Shown here: positions 26,655-34,740 of the stretch, one piece after another | How the letters are laid out: each line of letters starts with the position of its first letter | How positions within the stretch are numbered: the first letter of the stretch is position 1 | Source of the DNA: Planctomycetia bacterium | Lineage (GTDB): Bacteria > Planctomycetota > Planctomycetia > Pirellulales > JACPPG01 | Direction of reading: 5' to 3' | NCBI GenBank assembly: GCA_016191115.1 | Contig: JACPPG010000044.1 | Location: forward strand, 124,001-188,000 | Length of the DNA stretch: 64,000 bases | The notes under the pieces: model-generated | Seen by the model: the letters and a program-made list of their open reading frames with translations, nothing else | The model's database searches: none | What the model was told of the DNA's origin: nothing | Made by a program: the position numbers and the translations under genes

Positions 26655-27100
26655 TCAATCGCCGCGCCGATTTAGCATCCGCGTGCGTGGATACTTTGGA
26701 AGAATCGGCTGGTGCGTTTCTTTCAGTTTGGCTTCGTTCGCCTCAAGGCCGCGAGTGTATTCCTTGATATTCGGCTGAAAGTCCTCGGGGGGCTCGTTAA
26801 GCCTGGGTCGCCGATACGCCAGTCCACGCTCCACGAATTCAAGCTGGTGCCGCAAACTGCATGCAATTCCGACACGCCATCCGCACGTCATCCGCACGCC
26901 GAAAAACTGCCCGCACGGCGGCGGCGGGTGACACGCCCGGCCGCAGGTCAGCGTTCGCATCAAAGTAGGCGGCGGGAAACTTCGGCAGCTTGCCGCTCAA
27001 GAAGTTGAACCCGTACGAGCAAAGCGGGCCGCCGCCGCCAGCGTCTTGACAGCGTTTTGCAGTTCTTCCAGCGAATTATAGTGCAGGCTCGCTCGCCAAC
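26655..27100 (-). pseudogene. Decayed coding fragments, possibly a class V aminotransferase end
   Basis: Three minus-strand stretches in different frames look protein-like. 27100-26997 reads ASLHYNSLEELQNAVKTLAA, resembling the end of cysteine-desulfurase-type aminotransferases (RASLHYYNT..EE). About 26990-26840 reads LPKFPAAYFDANADLRPG. 26963-26655 can encode LEFVERGLAYRRPRLNEPPE. They are separated by frameshifts or stops. I interpret this as gene decay. No intact gene is supported between uvrA and ilvN, a span of 1155 bp. Confidence 0.3.
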
Positions 27101-27193
27101 ATGCTCTCGAGGACTGACTGCTGTAGCTCCTTGCCAGTCGCGTCCCATGCGTGCTCCCGGATTACGACGCACGCAACACCTCTCTTTCCGCGC

Positions 27194-27251
27194 AACAAAA
27201 AAAGAGCCCGTAGCGGCTTGCGCGAACAGCGCGAAACGGCAACGGGCTCTT
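27194..27251 (-). terminator. Rho-independent terminator reading on the minus strand
   Basis: On the minus strand AAGAGCCCGT pairs with ACGGGCTCTT around a second small hairpin (GCGCTGTTCGCGC) and is followed at once by TTTTTTTGTTG. No intact minus-strand gene lies directly upstream; it may end a small RNA or a lost gene. Confidence 0.7.
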
Positions 27252-27452
27252 CGGATACTCGACGCTCGAACGTCGGGCTCGCTCGGATACCCACGGATCA
27301 GGCACGGCGAACCCTCCGTCCGCCAGGCTGTCTCTCAGACGGAGCGTAGCAAACGCGGCGGCCTAATTTCCAGCCAGCTTTTTGCCATGCGCTGGGGGCT
27401 TTGAGCGTTATTCCCCAAAGGGGTTGCCACCAGCGAAAGCCGCCGATACGCA

Positions 27453-27572
27453 GGAGAACTGCAAAGTCCGGGGTCTGGCTCATTTTTCGGCGCACGCGGT
27501 TCTCAATTCTTCCGAAGGACCGTCGGCCGAAAAATGTGCCTGACCCCCTCTCCCAGGACTTTGCAGTTCTCC
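27453..27572. repeat. 120-bp imperfect palindrome upstream of ilvN
   Basis: Terminal arms GGAGAACTGCAAAGTCC (27453-27469) and its exact complement GGACTTTGCAGTTCTCC (27556-27572) are followed inward by GGGTCTGGCTCATTTTTCGG, matching GCCGAAAAATGTGCCTGACC with three differences. The outer end lies 72 bp before the ilvN start. The structure could be a miniature mobile element or a leader hairpin. Confidence 0.85.
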
Positions 27573-27644
27573 TCCGCCGCGACGGCCGCTTGCCCGGCTG
27601 TGAACGCGGAGTTATCATCAGTTGCTTTTCAAGGGTTTGTCAGC

Positions 27645-28193
27645 ATGCGTCACGTGATTTCCGCCCTGGTGCAGAACGTGCCGGGCGTGCTGGCGCATAT
27701 CTCCGGGATGCTCGCCTCGCGCGGGTACAACATCGATAGCCTCGCCGTCGGCGAGACCGAGGACCCGCACCTGTCCCGTATGACCTTCGTCGTCATGGGC
27801 GACGACAGCGTATTGGCGCAGGTCCGCAAACAACTGGAAAAAATCGTCACCGTCGTCCGGGTCGACGACATCAGCTCGAAGAACTTCGTCGAGCGGGACC
27901 TGATGCTCATCAAGGTCACCGCCGCCACCGGCCCGCAGCGGAGCCAAATCCGCGAGCTGGCCGAGGTCTTCCGCGGGCGGATCGTCGACGTGGCGGCCGA
28001 GGCCGTAGTGGTCGAGATTTCCGGTCAGGAGCGCAAGATCGAAGCCTTCGTCGAGCTGATGCGCCCTTTCGGCATCCGCGAGTTGGTGCGCACCGGCCGG
28101 ATCGCCATGGTCCGCAGCAACGCGACCAGCCATGAAGACCGCCGGTCGCCAACCGGACGAACGTTCGAGGCCACCCCGTCGGACTTCGCCTGA
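27645..28193 (+). CDS. ilvN: Acetolactate synthase small (regulatory) subunit
   Basis: Regulatory subunit that confers activity and valine feedback control on acetolactate synthase, the first common step of branched-chain amino acid synthesis. 182 residues from ATG 27645 (MRHVISALVQNVPGVLAHIS), preceded by AAGGG. The N-terminal ACT domain is clear (NVPGVLAHISGMLASRGYNIDSLAVGETEDPHLSRMTFVV), followed by the C-terminal domain RDLMLIKVTA..IVDVAAEAVVVEISG..FGIRELVRTGRIAM. The C-terminal 20 residues (DRRSPTGRTFEATPSDFA) are an extension of unknown use. The large subunit gene ilvB is not adjacent. ilvC follows after 60 bp on the same strand, so the two probably form an operon. Confidence 0.95.
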   Translation: MRHVISALVQNVPGVLAHISGMLASRGYNIDSLAVGETEDPHLSRMTFVVMGDDSVLAQVRKQLEKIVTVVRVDDISSKNFVERDLMLIKVTAATGPQRSQIRELAEVFRGRIVDVAAEAVVVEISGQERKIEAFVELMRPFGIRELVRTGRIAMVRSNATSHEDRRSPTGRTFEATPSDFA

Positions 28194-28253
28194 AGGGCCT
28201 TCGTCCGCCCCTATTGCTCACACCGCCCGCCGCATCCGCAGGAAACTCCTCAC

Positions 28254-29258
28254 ATGCCCGCCAAGATCTACTACGACAAAGACGCCGACCTGTCGCTGCT
28301 GAAGAACAAAACGATCGCCATCCTCGGCTACGGGTCGCAGGGGCACGCGCACGCCCAGAACCTCCGCGACAGCGGCTGCCAGGTGATCGTCGGGCAACGG
28401 CCGGGCAGCCCGAACTACGACCTGGCCAAGAGCCACGGCTTCGAGCCGCTGTCGGTCGACGACGCCACCAAGCGCGGCGACATGATCAATATGCTCCTGC
28501 CCGACGAGGTGCAGGGAGACATCTACCGCAACCACGTGCGGCCGAACTTGCAGCCGGGCAACATCCTCATGTGCTCGCACGGATTCAACGTGCACTTCGG
28601 CCAGGTCGAGGCGCCGCCGGGCGTCGACACCCTGCTGGTGGCGCCGAAGGGACCGGGGCACCTGGTCCGCAGCGAGTTCGAGCGCGGCGGCGGAGTGCCC
28701 TGCCTGATCGCCACCAACGAAGGCGCCAGCGACGAGACGCGGCGGTTGGGGCTGGCCTACGCCAAGGGGATCGGCGGCACGCGCGGGGGCGTGATCGAAA
28801 CCACTTTCGCCGAAGAGACCGAGACCGACCTGTTTGGCGAGCAGGTCGTGCTTTGCGGCGGCGCAAGCGCCCTGGTGAAAGCCGCCTTCGAGACCCTCGT
28901 CGAGGCCGGCTATCAGCCCGAGATGGCCTACTTCGAGTGCATGCACGAGCTGAAGCTGATCGTGGACTTGTTCTACCAGGGCGGGTTGAACTACATGCGC
29001 TATAGCGTGTCGAACACCGCCGAGTACGGCGACTACACCCGCGGACCACGCATCGTCACCGACGAGACCCGCGCGGAAATGAAAAAGATCCTCAAGGAAA
29101 TTCAATCGGGTCAGTTCGCCCGCGAGTGGATCCTGGAAAACCGCGCCAACGCCCCGGCCTTCAAGGCCATGCGCCGCCGCGAGCGTAACCATCCGGTCGA
29201 GATCGTGGGCCGCCAATTGCGCCGGCTGATGAGCTGGATCAACGCCAAGGAGGTGTAG
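28254..29258 (+). CDS. ilvC: Ketol-acid reductoisomerase
   Basis: Converts acetolactate or acetohydroxybutyrate to the dihydroxy acid by Mg-dependent isomerisation and NAD(P)H reduction, in valine, leucine and isoleucine synthesis. 334 residues is the class I length. The Rossmann motif [17 protein letters not shown] is at about residue 25. The beta2 loop QRPGSPNYD contains Arg and Ser positions that usually favour NADPH. The catalytic core holds [12 protein letters not shown] (Mg-binding Asp and Glu), [17 protein letters not shown] and [14 protein letters not shown]. Start: ATG 28254, with GGAAACTCC upstream. It is the second gene of the ilvN-ilvC pair. A 16-bp perfect hairpin follows 34 bp after the stop. 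Confidence 0.97.
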   Translation: MPAKIYYDKDADLSLLKNKTIAILGYGSQGHAHAQNLRDSGCQVIVGQRPGSPNYDLAKSHGFEPLSVDDATKRGDMINMLLPDEVQGDIYRNHVRPNLQPGNILMCSHGFNVHFGQVEAPPGVDTLLVAPKGPGHLVRSEFERGGGVPCLIATNEGASDETRRLGLAYAKGIGGTRGGVIETTFAEETETDLFGEQVVLCGGASALVKAAFETLVEAGYQPEMAYFECMHELKLIVDLFYQGGLNYMRYSVSNTAEYGDYTRGPRIVTDETRAEMKKILKEIQSGQFAREWILENRANAPAFKAMRRRERNHPVEIVGRQLRRLMSWINAKEV

Positions 29259-29291
29259 CGGCCGGGCTGCGTGCCACTGGCTTTGCCAGTC

Positions 29292-29383
29292 GTAGGTCAG
29301 GCACTCCCGTACCTGACGCCCTCCAACGATCGAGAGTGAAGCGCCTAGCCGTTTCAGGTCAGGCACAGGAGTGCCTGACCTAC
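29292..29383. repeat. Hairpin with GTAGGTCAGGCACTCC arms after ilvC
   Basis: GTAGGTCAGGCACTCC (29292-29307) is exactly complementary to GGAGTGCCTGACCTAC (29368-29383). Just before it a GCCACTGGCTTTGCCAGT element occurs. It may act as a transcription barrier after ilvC, but no T-run follows. Confidence 0.8.
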
Positions 29384-29445
29384 CAGCTTGCCACTTTTCG
29401 AGCGCCCTCCGAGAATAGAGACGGCTTCCCTTGGAAGGAGCGACG

Positions 29446-29739
29446 ATGCGATCCGAGCCCACGACCGAGACGACCGACATCACCACGCGCGAGGCCGTCA
29501 ATCGTTTGCGGCCGGGCGATCGCGTCGAGGTGATCCATGAAGTCAAGGTTGGCATGCGCACCTGGACCACGAAGACCGTGGGCGAGGTGGTCAGTTGCGA
29601 GCGACGCCGCCACGGGCTGCATTTTCGCCGCAACCCGGACGACAAGGTGTACAGCGACCTCATCGTGTTGAAGCTCGACGACGGCTCGCTGACGACCGTC
29701 GCGATCGACGAGTTCTCGCAATTGCGACACGTGAAGTGA
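29446..29739 (+). CDS. Small conserved hypothetical protein
   Basis: 97 residues from ATG 29446 (MRSEPTTETTDITTREAV); a good GGAAGGAG ribosome site (29433-29440) sits five bases upstream and decides this start. The sequence RLRPGDRVEVIHEVKVGMRTWTTKTVGEVV..KVYSDLIVLKLDDGSLTTVAIDEFSQLRHVK suggests a small all-beta, SH3-like or translation-factor-like barrel. It has no membrane segment, metal site or catalytic motif that I can see. It stands alone between ilvC and the radical SAM gene, with hairpins on both sides. The function is unknown; a nucleic-acid-binding or regulatory role would be a guess. Confidence 0.75.
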   Translation: MRSEPTTETTDITTREAVNRLRPGDRVEVIHEVKVGMRTWTTKTVGEVVSCERRRHGLHFRRNPDDKVYSDLIVLKLDDGSLTTVAIDEFSQLRHVK

Positions 29740-29747
29740 GGCGTTCG

Positions 29748-29820
29748 GAAGGGCGAGGCTCCCGCCGAGCCGCGGCGCCCGCGCTCGACTGAAATGCTCG
29801 GCAGGCGCCTCGCCCTCCCG
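29748..29820. repeat. Palindrome, GGGCGAGGCTCCCGCCGAGC family
   Basis: Arms GGAAGGGCGAGGCTCCCGCCGAGC and GCTCGGCAGGCGCCTCGCCCTCCC. It sits between the small protein and the radical SAM gene; the first codons of the longer radical SAM frame read through it. Confidence 0.75.
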
Positions 29821-29832
29821 AATACGGCATTG

Positions 29833-30729
29833 ATGAATCCCGGCACGAACCAACCCACCGACGACCCGACCAGGCTCTTTGCCCGGCATCCCCGGTCATT
29901 CGAGGCGAATCGCTTCGTCTATCCGGTGGTGAGCCGGCGGTCGGGCGGTGTCTCGGTCGGCGTGAATCTCAACCCCGACAAGGTCTGCAACTTCGATTGC
30001 ATCTACTGCCAGGTCGACCGCGTGAGCACGAGCGAGACGCGGTTCGTCGGAACGGAGCAGCTTCTGGCCGAGCTCGACGCGATGCTTTCGCTGGTCACCT
30101 CCGGCGAGCTTTTCGCCCATCCGCGGTTCCGCGACACGCCCCAGGCATTGCGGCGGCTCAATGACATTGCTTTCAGCGGCGACGGAGAGCCGACCACTTA
30201 CCGCGATTTCGACCGGATCGTCGCCGCTTGCGCGGACGTGAAGCGACGGCACGGCCTCGACGGCGTGAGGATGATCCTGATCACCAACGCCAGCATGTTC
30301 CACCGGCCCGTGGTGCGCCGCGGCCTGGCCGTCCTGGACGAGAACCAGGGGGAAATCTGGGCCAAGCTCGAAGCGGGCAGCGAAGAGTACTACAAGCTTG
30401 TCGAACGCACGACGATCCCGTTTCGCCAGATTCTTGACAACATTGCCGAGGCGGCGCGGGTAAGGCCACTCGTGATCCAGGCCCTGTTCATGCGGATCGA
30501 CGGCGCGCCGCCAAGCCAGGCCGAGTGCGAGGCGTTCTGCGATCGGTTGAGCGAGATCACGACGGCCGGCGGCAAGCTCCGCTTGGTGCAAATCTACACC
30601 GTCGCCCGCCCACCCGCCGAGCGGTCGGTCACGCCGCTATCGAACGCGGAAGTTGACGCGCTGGTGGCACTGGTGCAGCATCGCACCGGCTTGCCGGCGC
30701 GCGGCTACTATGGCTCGCTCGACGTTTGA
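29833..30729 (+). CDS. Radical SAM protein, COG0731-like
   Basis: 298 residues from ATG 29833 (MNPGTNQPTDDPTRLF); an upstream in-frame ATG lies in the palindrome and is rejected. The radical SAM cluster motif is CNFDCIYC (CxxxCxxC, about residue 53), preceded by SVGVNLNPDKV. SGDGEPTTY (about residue 113) is the GGE-like SAM-binding region. LITNASMF, WAKLEAG and QALFMRIDG mark the remaining barrel strands. The overall pattern matches the COG0731 group of Fe-S oxidoreductases related to wybutosine enzymes, though the true reaction in bacteria is unknown. The end reads RTGLPARGYYGSLDV. It is separated by 100 bp or more from neighbours on both sides, so it is probably monocistronic. Confidence 0.9.
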   Translation: MNPGTNQPTDDPTRLFARHPRSFEANRFVYPVVSRRSGGVSVGVNLNPDKVCNFDCIYCQVDRVSTSETRFVGTEQLLAELDAMLSLVTSGELFAHPRFRDTPQALRRLNDIAFSGDGEPTTYRDFDRIVAACADVKRRHGLDGVRMILITNASMFHRPVVRRGLAVLDENQGEIWAKLEAGSEEYYKLVERTTIPFRQILDNIAEAARVRPLVIQALFMRIDGAPPSQAECEAFCDRLSEITTAGGKLRLVQIYTVARPPAERSVTPLSNAEVDALVALVQHRTGLPARGYYGSLDV

Positions 30730-30896
30730 TGCCGCGGGTGTCATGGCCACGAAGGTACCCCGACGTGGCCATGCCTCATCACCCCTCAGCATGTCGAGCG
30801 AGCGAAACACTGGTGCGCCGCCACCAGTGTGAATATATGAACGGCCCTGTGACGAGGGGGCCGACATCTAAACCGCCATGGTGAGACCGGCTCACT

Positions 30897-31673
30897 TCAT
30901 AGCTTCTCTTGCAGGGTGGACCGCGCAGCCACGCCGCCCGCGGCGTGGGCCGGGGGCGCGGACGCGGCCGCCTGGGCGCATGCGCTCAGAAAACCGTTCA
31001 CGAGCGGGTGCGGGGCATTGGGCGTCGAGCGGTATTGAGGCAGGAATAGCGTGGCCAGAAAGAAGGGATGCCCGGCCAGCTCGACGACGCGCACCTCTCC
31101 CTCGGCGTCGGAGCCAACCGCGCGGAGCGACCCGGCGGTGAGTGCCACGACGTGCTCGGGATTGACGCCGAACTGGCAATAGTACTGCTCGGTAAAATGC
31201 GTCTGACCGTAGATCGCGGCCGCCTGCGAGCCCGCGCGCAGCGTGATGGGTAGCGCCCTGCCGACGAGCGAGCATTCCAGCTTCGCGATAAACAAGAGCG
31301 ACGCGTTGGGGTCGTACTCGGCGTGCTGCGCGTCCTCGAAACCCAGCACGTTGCGAGCGTATTCGAGGATCACGTGCTGAAAGCCGGCGCAGGTGCCCAA
31401 TAGCGGCCGCGACTGCTCGCGGGCAACGCGGATGGCCGATAGCGCGCCGTCCAGGCTCTTGTAAGGGCTGCCCGGTGCGATGAAAACGCCATGCACGTCG
31501 GCGAGCCGTCGCGCGACAGTCTCCCGGCTGAGCTCTTCCGTGCCGATCCACAACGTCTCGACCGCCAGGCGGATCGCCGCCGCCGAGTGCGCTAGCGCTT
31601 CGTCGGTGGCGGCGTGGGGACGAAAGCCCGGATCGTGATCGGCGACAATGGCAATCTTCAATCGCTCGGCCAT
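30897..31673 (-). CDS. CTP-synthase C-terminal-region-related amidotransferase-like protein
   Basis: 258 residues from ATG 31673 (MAERLKIAIVADHDPGF). It matches a standalone class I glutamine-amidotransferase-like family named after the CTP synthase C-terminal region, some members of which have selenocysteine. Here the nucleophile elbow is GTCAGFQH with a normal TGC cysteine. The family features PGSPYKSLDGALSAIRVARE, LEYARNVLGFEDAQHAEYDP and GSDAEGEVRVVEL are all present. The usual HPE catalytic end is HPFFLATLFLPQYRS, so the Glu of the triad is absent, as I recall for this family. True glutaminase activity is therefore doubtful. Without a synthetase domain it cannot make CTP. It precedes the nitroreductase gene on the map but is transcribed after it. 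Confidence 0.85.
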   Translation of the reverse strand: MAERLKIAIVADHDPGFRPHAATDEALAHSAAAIRLAVETLWIGTEELSRETVARRLADVHGVFIAPGSPYKSLDGALSAIRVAREQSRPLLGTCAGFQHVILEYARNVLGFEDAQHAEYDPNASLLFIAKLECSLVGRALPITLRAGSQAAAIYGQTHFTEQYYCQFGVNPEHVVALTAGSLRAVGSDAEGEVRVVELAGHPFFLATLFLPQYRSTPNAPHPLVNGFLSACAQAAASAPPAHAAGGVAARSTLQEKL

Positions 31674-31712
31674 GCGTGCCCTCCCAAGATCAAGGTTGGA
31701 ACCGTGCGCTTC

Positions 31713-31750
31713 CCCCCTCACGCCGGCCCTCTCCCGCGAGGGGAGAGGGG
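31713..31750. repeat. CCCTCACGCCGGCCCTCTCCC hairpin
   Basis: CCCCTCACGCCGGCCCTCTCCC folds on GGGGAGAGGGGG. A similar element is at 61526-61564. It lies between the nitroreductase and amidotransferase-like genes. Confidence 0.65.
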
Positions 31751-31775
31751 GTTTGCTCCTTTCATTTCGCGATCA

Positions 31776-32441
31776 CTATTCGTCGACAAAGGTCACGTTG
31801 GTCTCGATCGGCTCGCGCGTTTGACGGGAGCGGTTCGCCGGGACCGATGGGTCTTCGTAGCCGAACGAAATGCCGCACAGAAGGCGCAGGTTGTCGGGGA
31901 TCGCCAGTTCCCGGCGGATGATGCCGGGATAGGTGCTCAGGCTGGCTTGCGCGCACGAAGCGATGCCGCGCGACCACAGGGCCAACAGCAACGTCTGCAA
32001 GTACGCCCCCACGTCGAGCGCCACGCGCACGCCGTATTTCTTCTCCATGCACAGGATAGCCACGTGCGGCGCGTCGAAGAGCTCGAAATTGCGGGCCGTG
32101 GCCTTCATGCGGCCGGCGTAGTCGTCGCGGGCGATGCCCATCTCGCTATAGAGCGCGACGGCGCACTCGACTTGCAGGCGGCGATAGACTCCCTCGAACC
32201 CATCGAGCGAGTCTTCAGCGTCGGGGAATTGCCCGGCCGCGATGGCGCCGCACAGGGCCGCGCGCAGCCGGTCGCGGGCAGGGCCGCTGGCGATAAACAA
32301 TCGCCACGGCTGCACGTTGCAGTTGGAGGGGGCCCGCTGCGCCAGCTCGACCACTTCGCGCAGTACATCGCGCGGCACGGGCCGATCCGAGAAATAGCCG
32401 CGGACGCTGCGGCGCTCGCGAATGGTTTGATCGAGGTTCAT
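31776..32441 (-). CDS. Nitroreductase-family FMN oxidoreductase
   Basis: 221 residues beginning MNLDQTIRERRSVRGYFSDR. The RRSVRGY FMN-phosphate motif at the start, APSNCNVQPWRLFI (residues about 37-50) and the later helix LGAYLQTLLLALWSRGIASC are family hallmarks of flavin-dependent NAD(P)H oxidoreductases that act as dimers on nitro compounds, quinones or flavins. The later segment GISFGYEDPSVPANRSRQTREP is the normal FMN-binding end. Substrate specificity cannot be read from the sequence. The start is supported by the motif position. It lies alone on the minus strand between the asparagine synthetase gene and a palindrome; no ribosome site stronger than AGAAG is seen upstream. Confidence 0.92.
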   Translation of the reverse strand: MNLDQTIRERRSVRGYFSDRPVPRDVLREVVELAQRAPSNCNVQPWRLFIASGPARDRLRAALCGAIAAGQFPDAEDSLDGFEGVYRRLQVECAVALYSEMGIARDDYAGRMKATARNFELFDAPHVAILCMEKKYGVRVALDVGAYLQTLLLALWSRGIASCAQASLSTYPGIIRRELAIPDNLRLLCGISFGYEDPSVPANRSRQTREPIETNVTFVDE

Positions 32442-32607
32442 GGAAGAAGCGACTAGCGATTAGCAACCAGCAACTAGCCGGAGCTGAAGCCCGCGTTGGG
32501 CACCCTGCCTGCCGTGCCGAGTTCCATTCATCATTCCGCATTGATCATTCATCATTTGCGACTGGCGTCAGCTCCGGCTAATTGCTAGTTGCTCATCGCT
32601 AAATAGC

Positions 32608-34530
32608 TTAAAGCCCGTACCGTTGGTGCAACACGCAGGCGCTCAGCACGTACGTCAGGATGTAGCTTGCGCCGGCGCGTTTTTGTTCGTCGAGCGACGG
32701 CATTCGGTCCAAGAGCCCTATGACCGCCTTCGGCTCGAAGAACGGCTGCGACTGCATGATCGGCCCTCGCAACGTGTCTTCCATCAACTGGCTCAGCCGG
32801 CCCGTCTGCTCCAGGCCCGACGGGGGCGCCAGGAACGGGTGCTTCTGCCGGCGGTAGATAGTGTCGGTGACGAAGGGGCGGGCCGCCTCGCGAAGCACGT
32901 ATTTCTCGGTCATGCCGCGGATTTTCATGGCCACCGGCATGTCGCGCACCAGCTCCACCACCTTGTGATCCAGAAACGGCACCCGCCCCTCGATCGAATG
33001 GGCCATCTCCATGCGGTCGCCCAGCATGTTCAACAGGTAGTTGGCCAGCATCGTCTTGGTCCACAGGTACAGCGACTGGTTGACCGGCTGCCGGCCAGTG
33101 AGCTGGCCGTCGATGTCGAAGCGGTTGAGGAACACGCGGAACGGGTCGCGGTCGGCGAATGCGGCCATGAACTCCGGCCGGAAGAGCCGCCGGTAGCGCA
33201 TGCTGTTGGCCGACCGCACCTCGAGCCACGAGGGAACAAAGCCCAGCGCCCGGCGGACGCTGTCCATCGGCAGCGGCTCGCCGCTCGGCAGGAGCACGCC
33301 GCGCGAGACTTCGTTCGTGTCCGCCAGCTCGGTCAGCAGCCGCTCGACCTCCTTGGGGTCCTGCCCGGAGGAGCCGTACAGGAGCATGTCGCGGCGGAAA
33401 TGGGCGTAGCCGCCGAGGATTTCGTCCGACCCTTCGCCGGTGAGCACGACCTTGAAGCCGTGGTCGCGGACCTTTTCCGACAGCAGGAACTTGGCGACGC
33501 CGTGCGCGTTGGCGGCCAGCGTTTCGCTGTGCCAGATGCAATCGAAGAAGTTGTCGGCCAGCTCGGTCTGCGTGATCGGCAGCGGGTGGAAGTTGGCCCG
33601 CGCGTGGGCGGCCATCTCCTTGGCGACCAACTCTTCGTTATAGGGCTCGACGTCGAAGCACAGGGTGAAGGCCTCGATCGGGTCGCTGCGGTGGACCGCG
33701 GCCATGCCCAAGAGTGCGCAGCTATCGAGCCCGCCGCTCAAGTAGCAGCCGACCGGCACGTCGGCCCGCAGGCGGATGCGGACGGCCTCGTCGAGGGTGT
33801 GGCGCATCCGCTCGACGTGCTCGTGGTCGCTGAGATTGTCCGCCGGGGCGTCGGCCCGCGGGTAGTCGAAGTCCCAGTAGCGGACGATCTGCGCGTGCTC
33901 GCGCGTGGCCAACAGGTAGCAGCCGGGCGGAACCTGCCGGACGCCGGCAAAGAGCGACCGATCCTGGTCGAAGTAGACGTGCGCGATCTGGAAGAACGAT
34001 TCGTGGTCCCAGCGGGCCGGCACGCCGGCGGCAAAGAGCGCCTTGGCCTCGGACGCCAGGTACAGCGTATCGCCGAGTTGGGCGTAGTAGAGCGGCTTCA
34101 CGCCGAAGCGGTCGCGGACGGCCAAGAGCATGCCACTGGGCTCGTCCCACAGGACGATCGCGAACTCGCCGCGCAGCTCGCGCAGGGCGTGGGCGCCGTA
34201 GTCCTCGTACAAGTGCAGCGCGATCTCGCTATCGGACTGGGTCCGCAGCCGGTGGCCGCGGGCGACCAGCTCGCGCTGGATCCGCTCGTAGTCGTAGAAC
34301 TCGCCGTTGACGATGACGTGCAGTCGCTCGTTCTCGTTGGCGATCGGCTGGTCGCCGGTCACCAGGTCGATGATCGACAGCCGCGTGTGGCCGAGCGCCA
34401 CGCGGCCGTGCGGGGCGACCCAGTGGCGTTGCCCGTCGGGCCCGCGATGGACGAGCGACTGCATGCCGCGCTTGAGGGCGTCGGTGTCGACCGGTCCGTT
34501 CCGCGAGAACATGGCCACGATGCCGCACAT
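32608..34530 (-). CDS. asnB: Asparagine synthetase, glutamine-hydrolysing
   Basis: 640 residues. Makes Asn (or an amidated product) from Asp, ATP and glutamine. The N-terminal Ntn glutaminase begins MCGIVAMF with catalytic Cys2, followed by HRGPDG, RLSIIDL, NGEFYDYERI and SDSEI. The C-terminal synthetase domain has the PP-loop SGGLDSCALLGMAA (about residue 268) and VLTGEGSDEILGGY (about residue 368). The late signature EGRVPFLDHKVVELV and KYVLREAARPFV are typical. This resembles the AsnB type often found near polysaccharide or peptide-modification genes, but no such cluster is visible here. The start is fixed by the required Cys2. A perfect palindrome lies upstream, between it and the MFS gene. 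Confidence 0.95.
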   Translation of the reverse strand: MCGIVAMFSRNGPVDTDALKRGMQSLVHRGPDGQRHWVAPHGRVALGHTRLSIIDLVTGDQPIANENERLHVIVNGEFYDYERIQRELVARGHRLRTQSDSEIALHLYEDYGAHALRELRGEFAIVLWDEPSGMLLAVRDRFGVKPLYYAQLGDTLYLASEAKALFAAGVPARWDHESFFQIAHVYFDQDRSLFAGVRQVPPGCYLLATREHAQIVRYWDFDYPRADAPADNLSDHEHVERMRHTLDEAVRIRLRADVPVGCYLSGGLDSCALLGMAAVHRSDPIEAFTLCFDVEPYNEELVAKEMAAHARANFHPLPITQTELADNFFDCIWHSETLAANAHGVAKFLLSEKVRDHGFKVVLTGEGSDEILGGYAHFRRDMLLYGSSGQDPKEVERLLTELADTNEVSRGVLLPSGEPLPMDSVRRALGFVPSWLEVRSANSMRYRRLFRPEFMAAFADRDPFRVFLNRFDIDGQLTGRQPVNQSLYLWTKTMLANYLLNMLGDRMEMAHSIEGRVPFLDHKVVELVRDMPVAMKIRGMTEKYVLREAARPFVTDTIYRRQKHPFLAPPSGLEQTGRLSQLMEDTLRGPIMQSQPFFEPKAVIGLLDRMPSLDEQKRAGASYILTYVLSACVLHQRYGL

Positions 34531-34647
34531 ACGAAGTTGACCTTTCCGCTATGTTCTCGTCTTTGGGGCGATTGACGCTTCGGAGATATTCCGGTCGAGT
34601 TGAATCGAGGGCGCCGGCGGCGTCAAGCCGGGCGGCGAGTGTGCGTC

Positions 34648-34736
34648 GGGAGGGCGAGGCTCCCGCCGAGCCGTATCGCCCAGTAATCGCGAGACTTTGT
34701 CGCAGCGCACCGGCTCGGCGGGAGCCTCGCCCTCCC
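34648..34736. repeat. Perfect 26-bp palindrome between asnB and the MFS gene
   Basis: GGGAGGGCGAGGCTCCCGCC and the rest of the arm (34648-34673) exactly complement 34711-34736 over 26 bases, with a 37-base loop. It is the best-preserved member of the family. It lies four bases past the MFS stop and may serve as a terminator-like barrier. Confidence 0.85.
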
Positions 34737-34740
34737 GAAT

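Noticed and set aside
27298-27618. 106-codon minus-strand frame upstream of ilvN
   Set aside because: It runs through the 120-bp palindrome and shows no protein-like pattern.
30897-31673. Selenocysteine in the amidotransferase-like protein
   Set aside because: The nucleophile codon was read directly as TGC, an ordinary cysteine.
32623-34575. 650-codon plus-strand frame opposite asnB
   Set aside because: asnB carries Cys2, PP-loop and all signatures on the minus strand; the opposite frame is a shadow.
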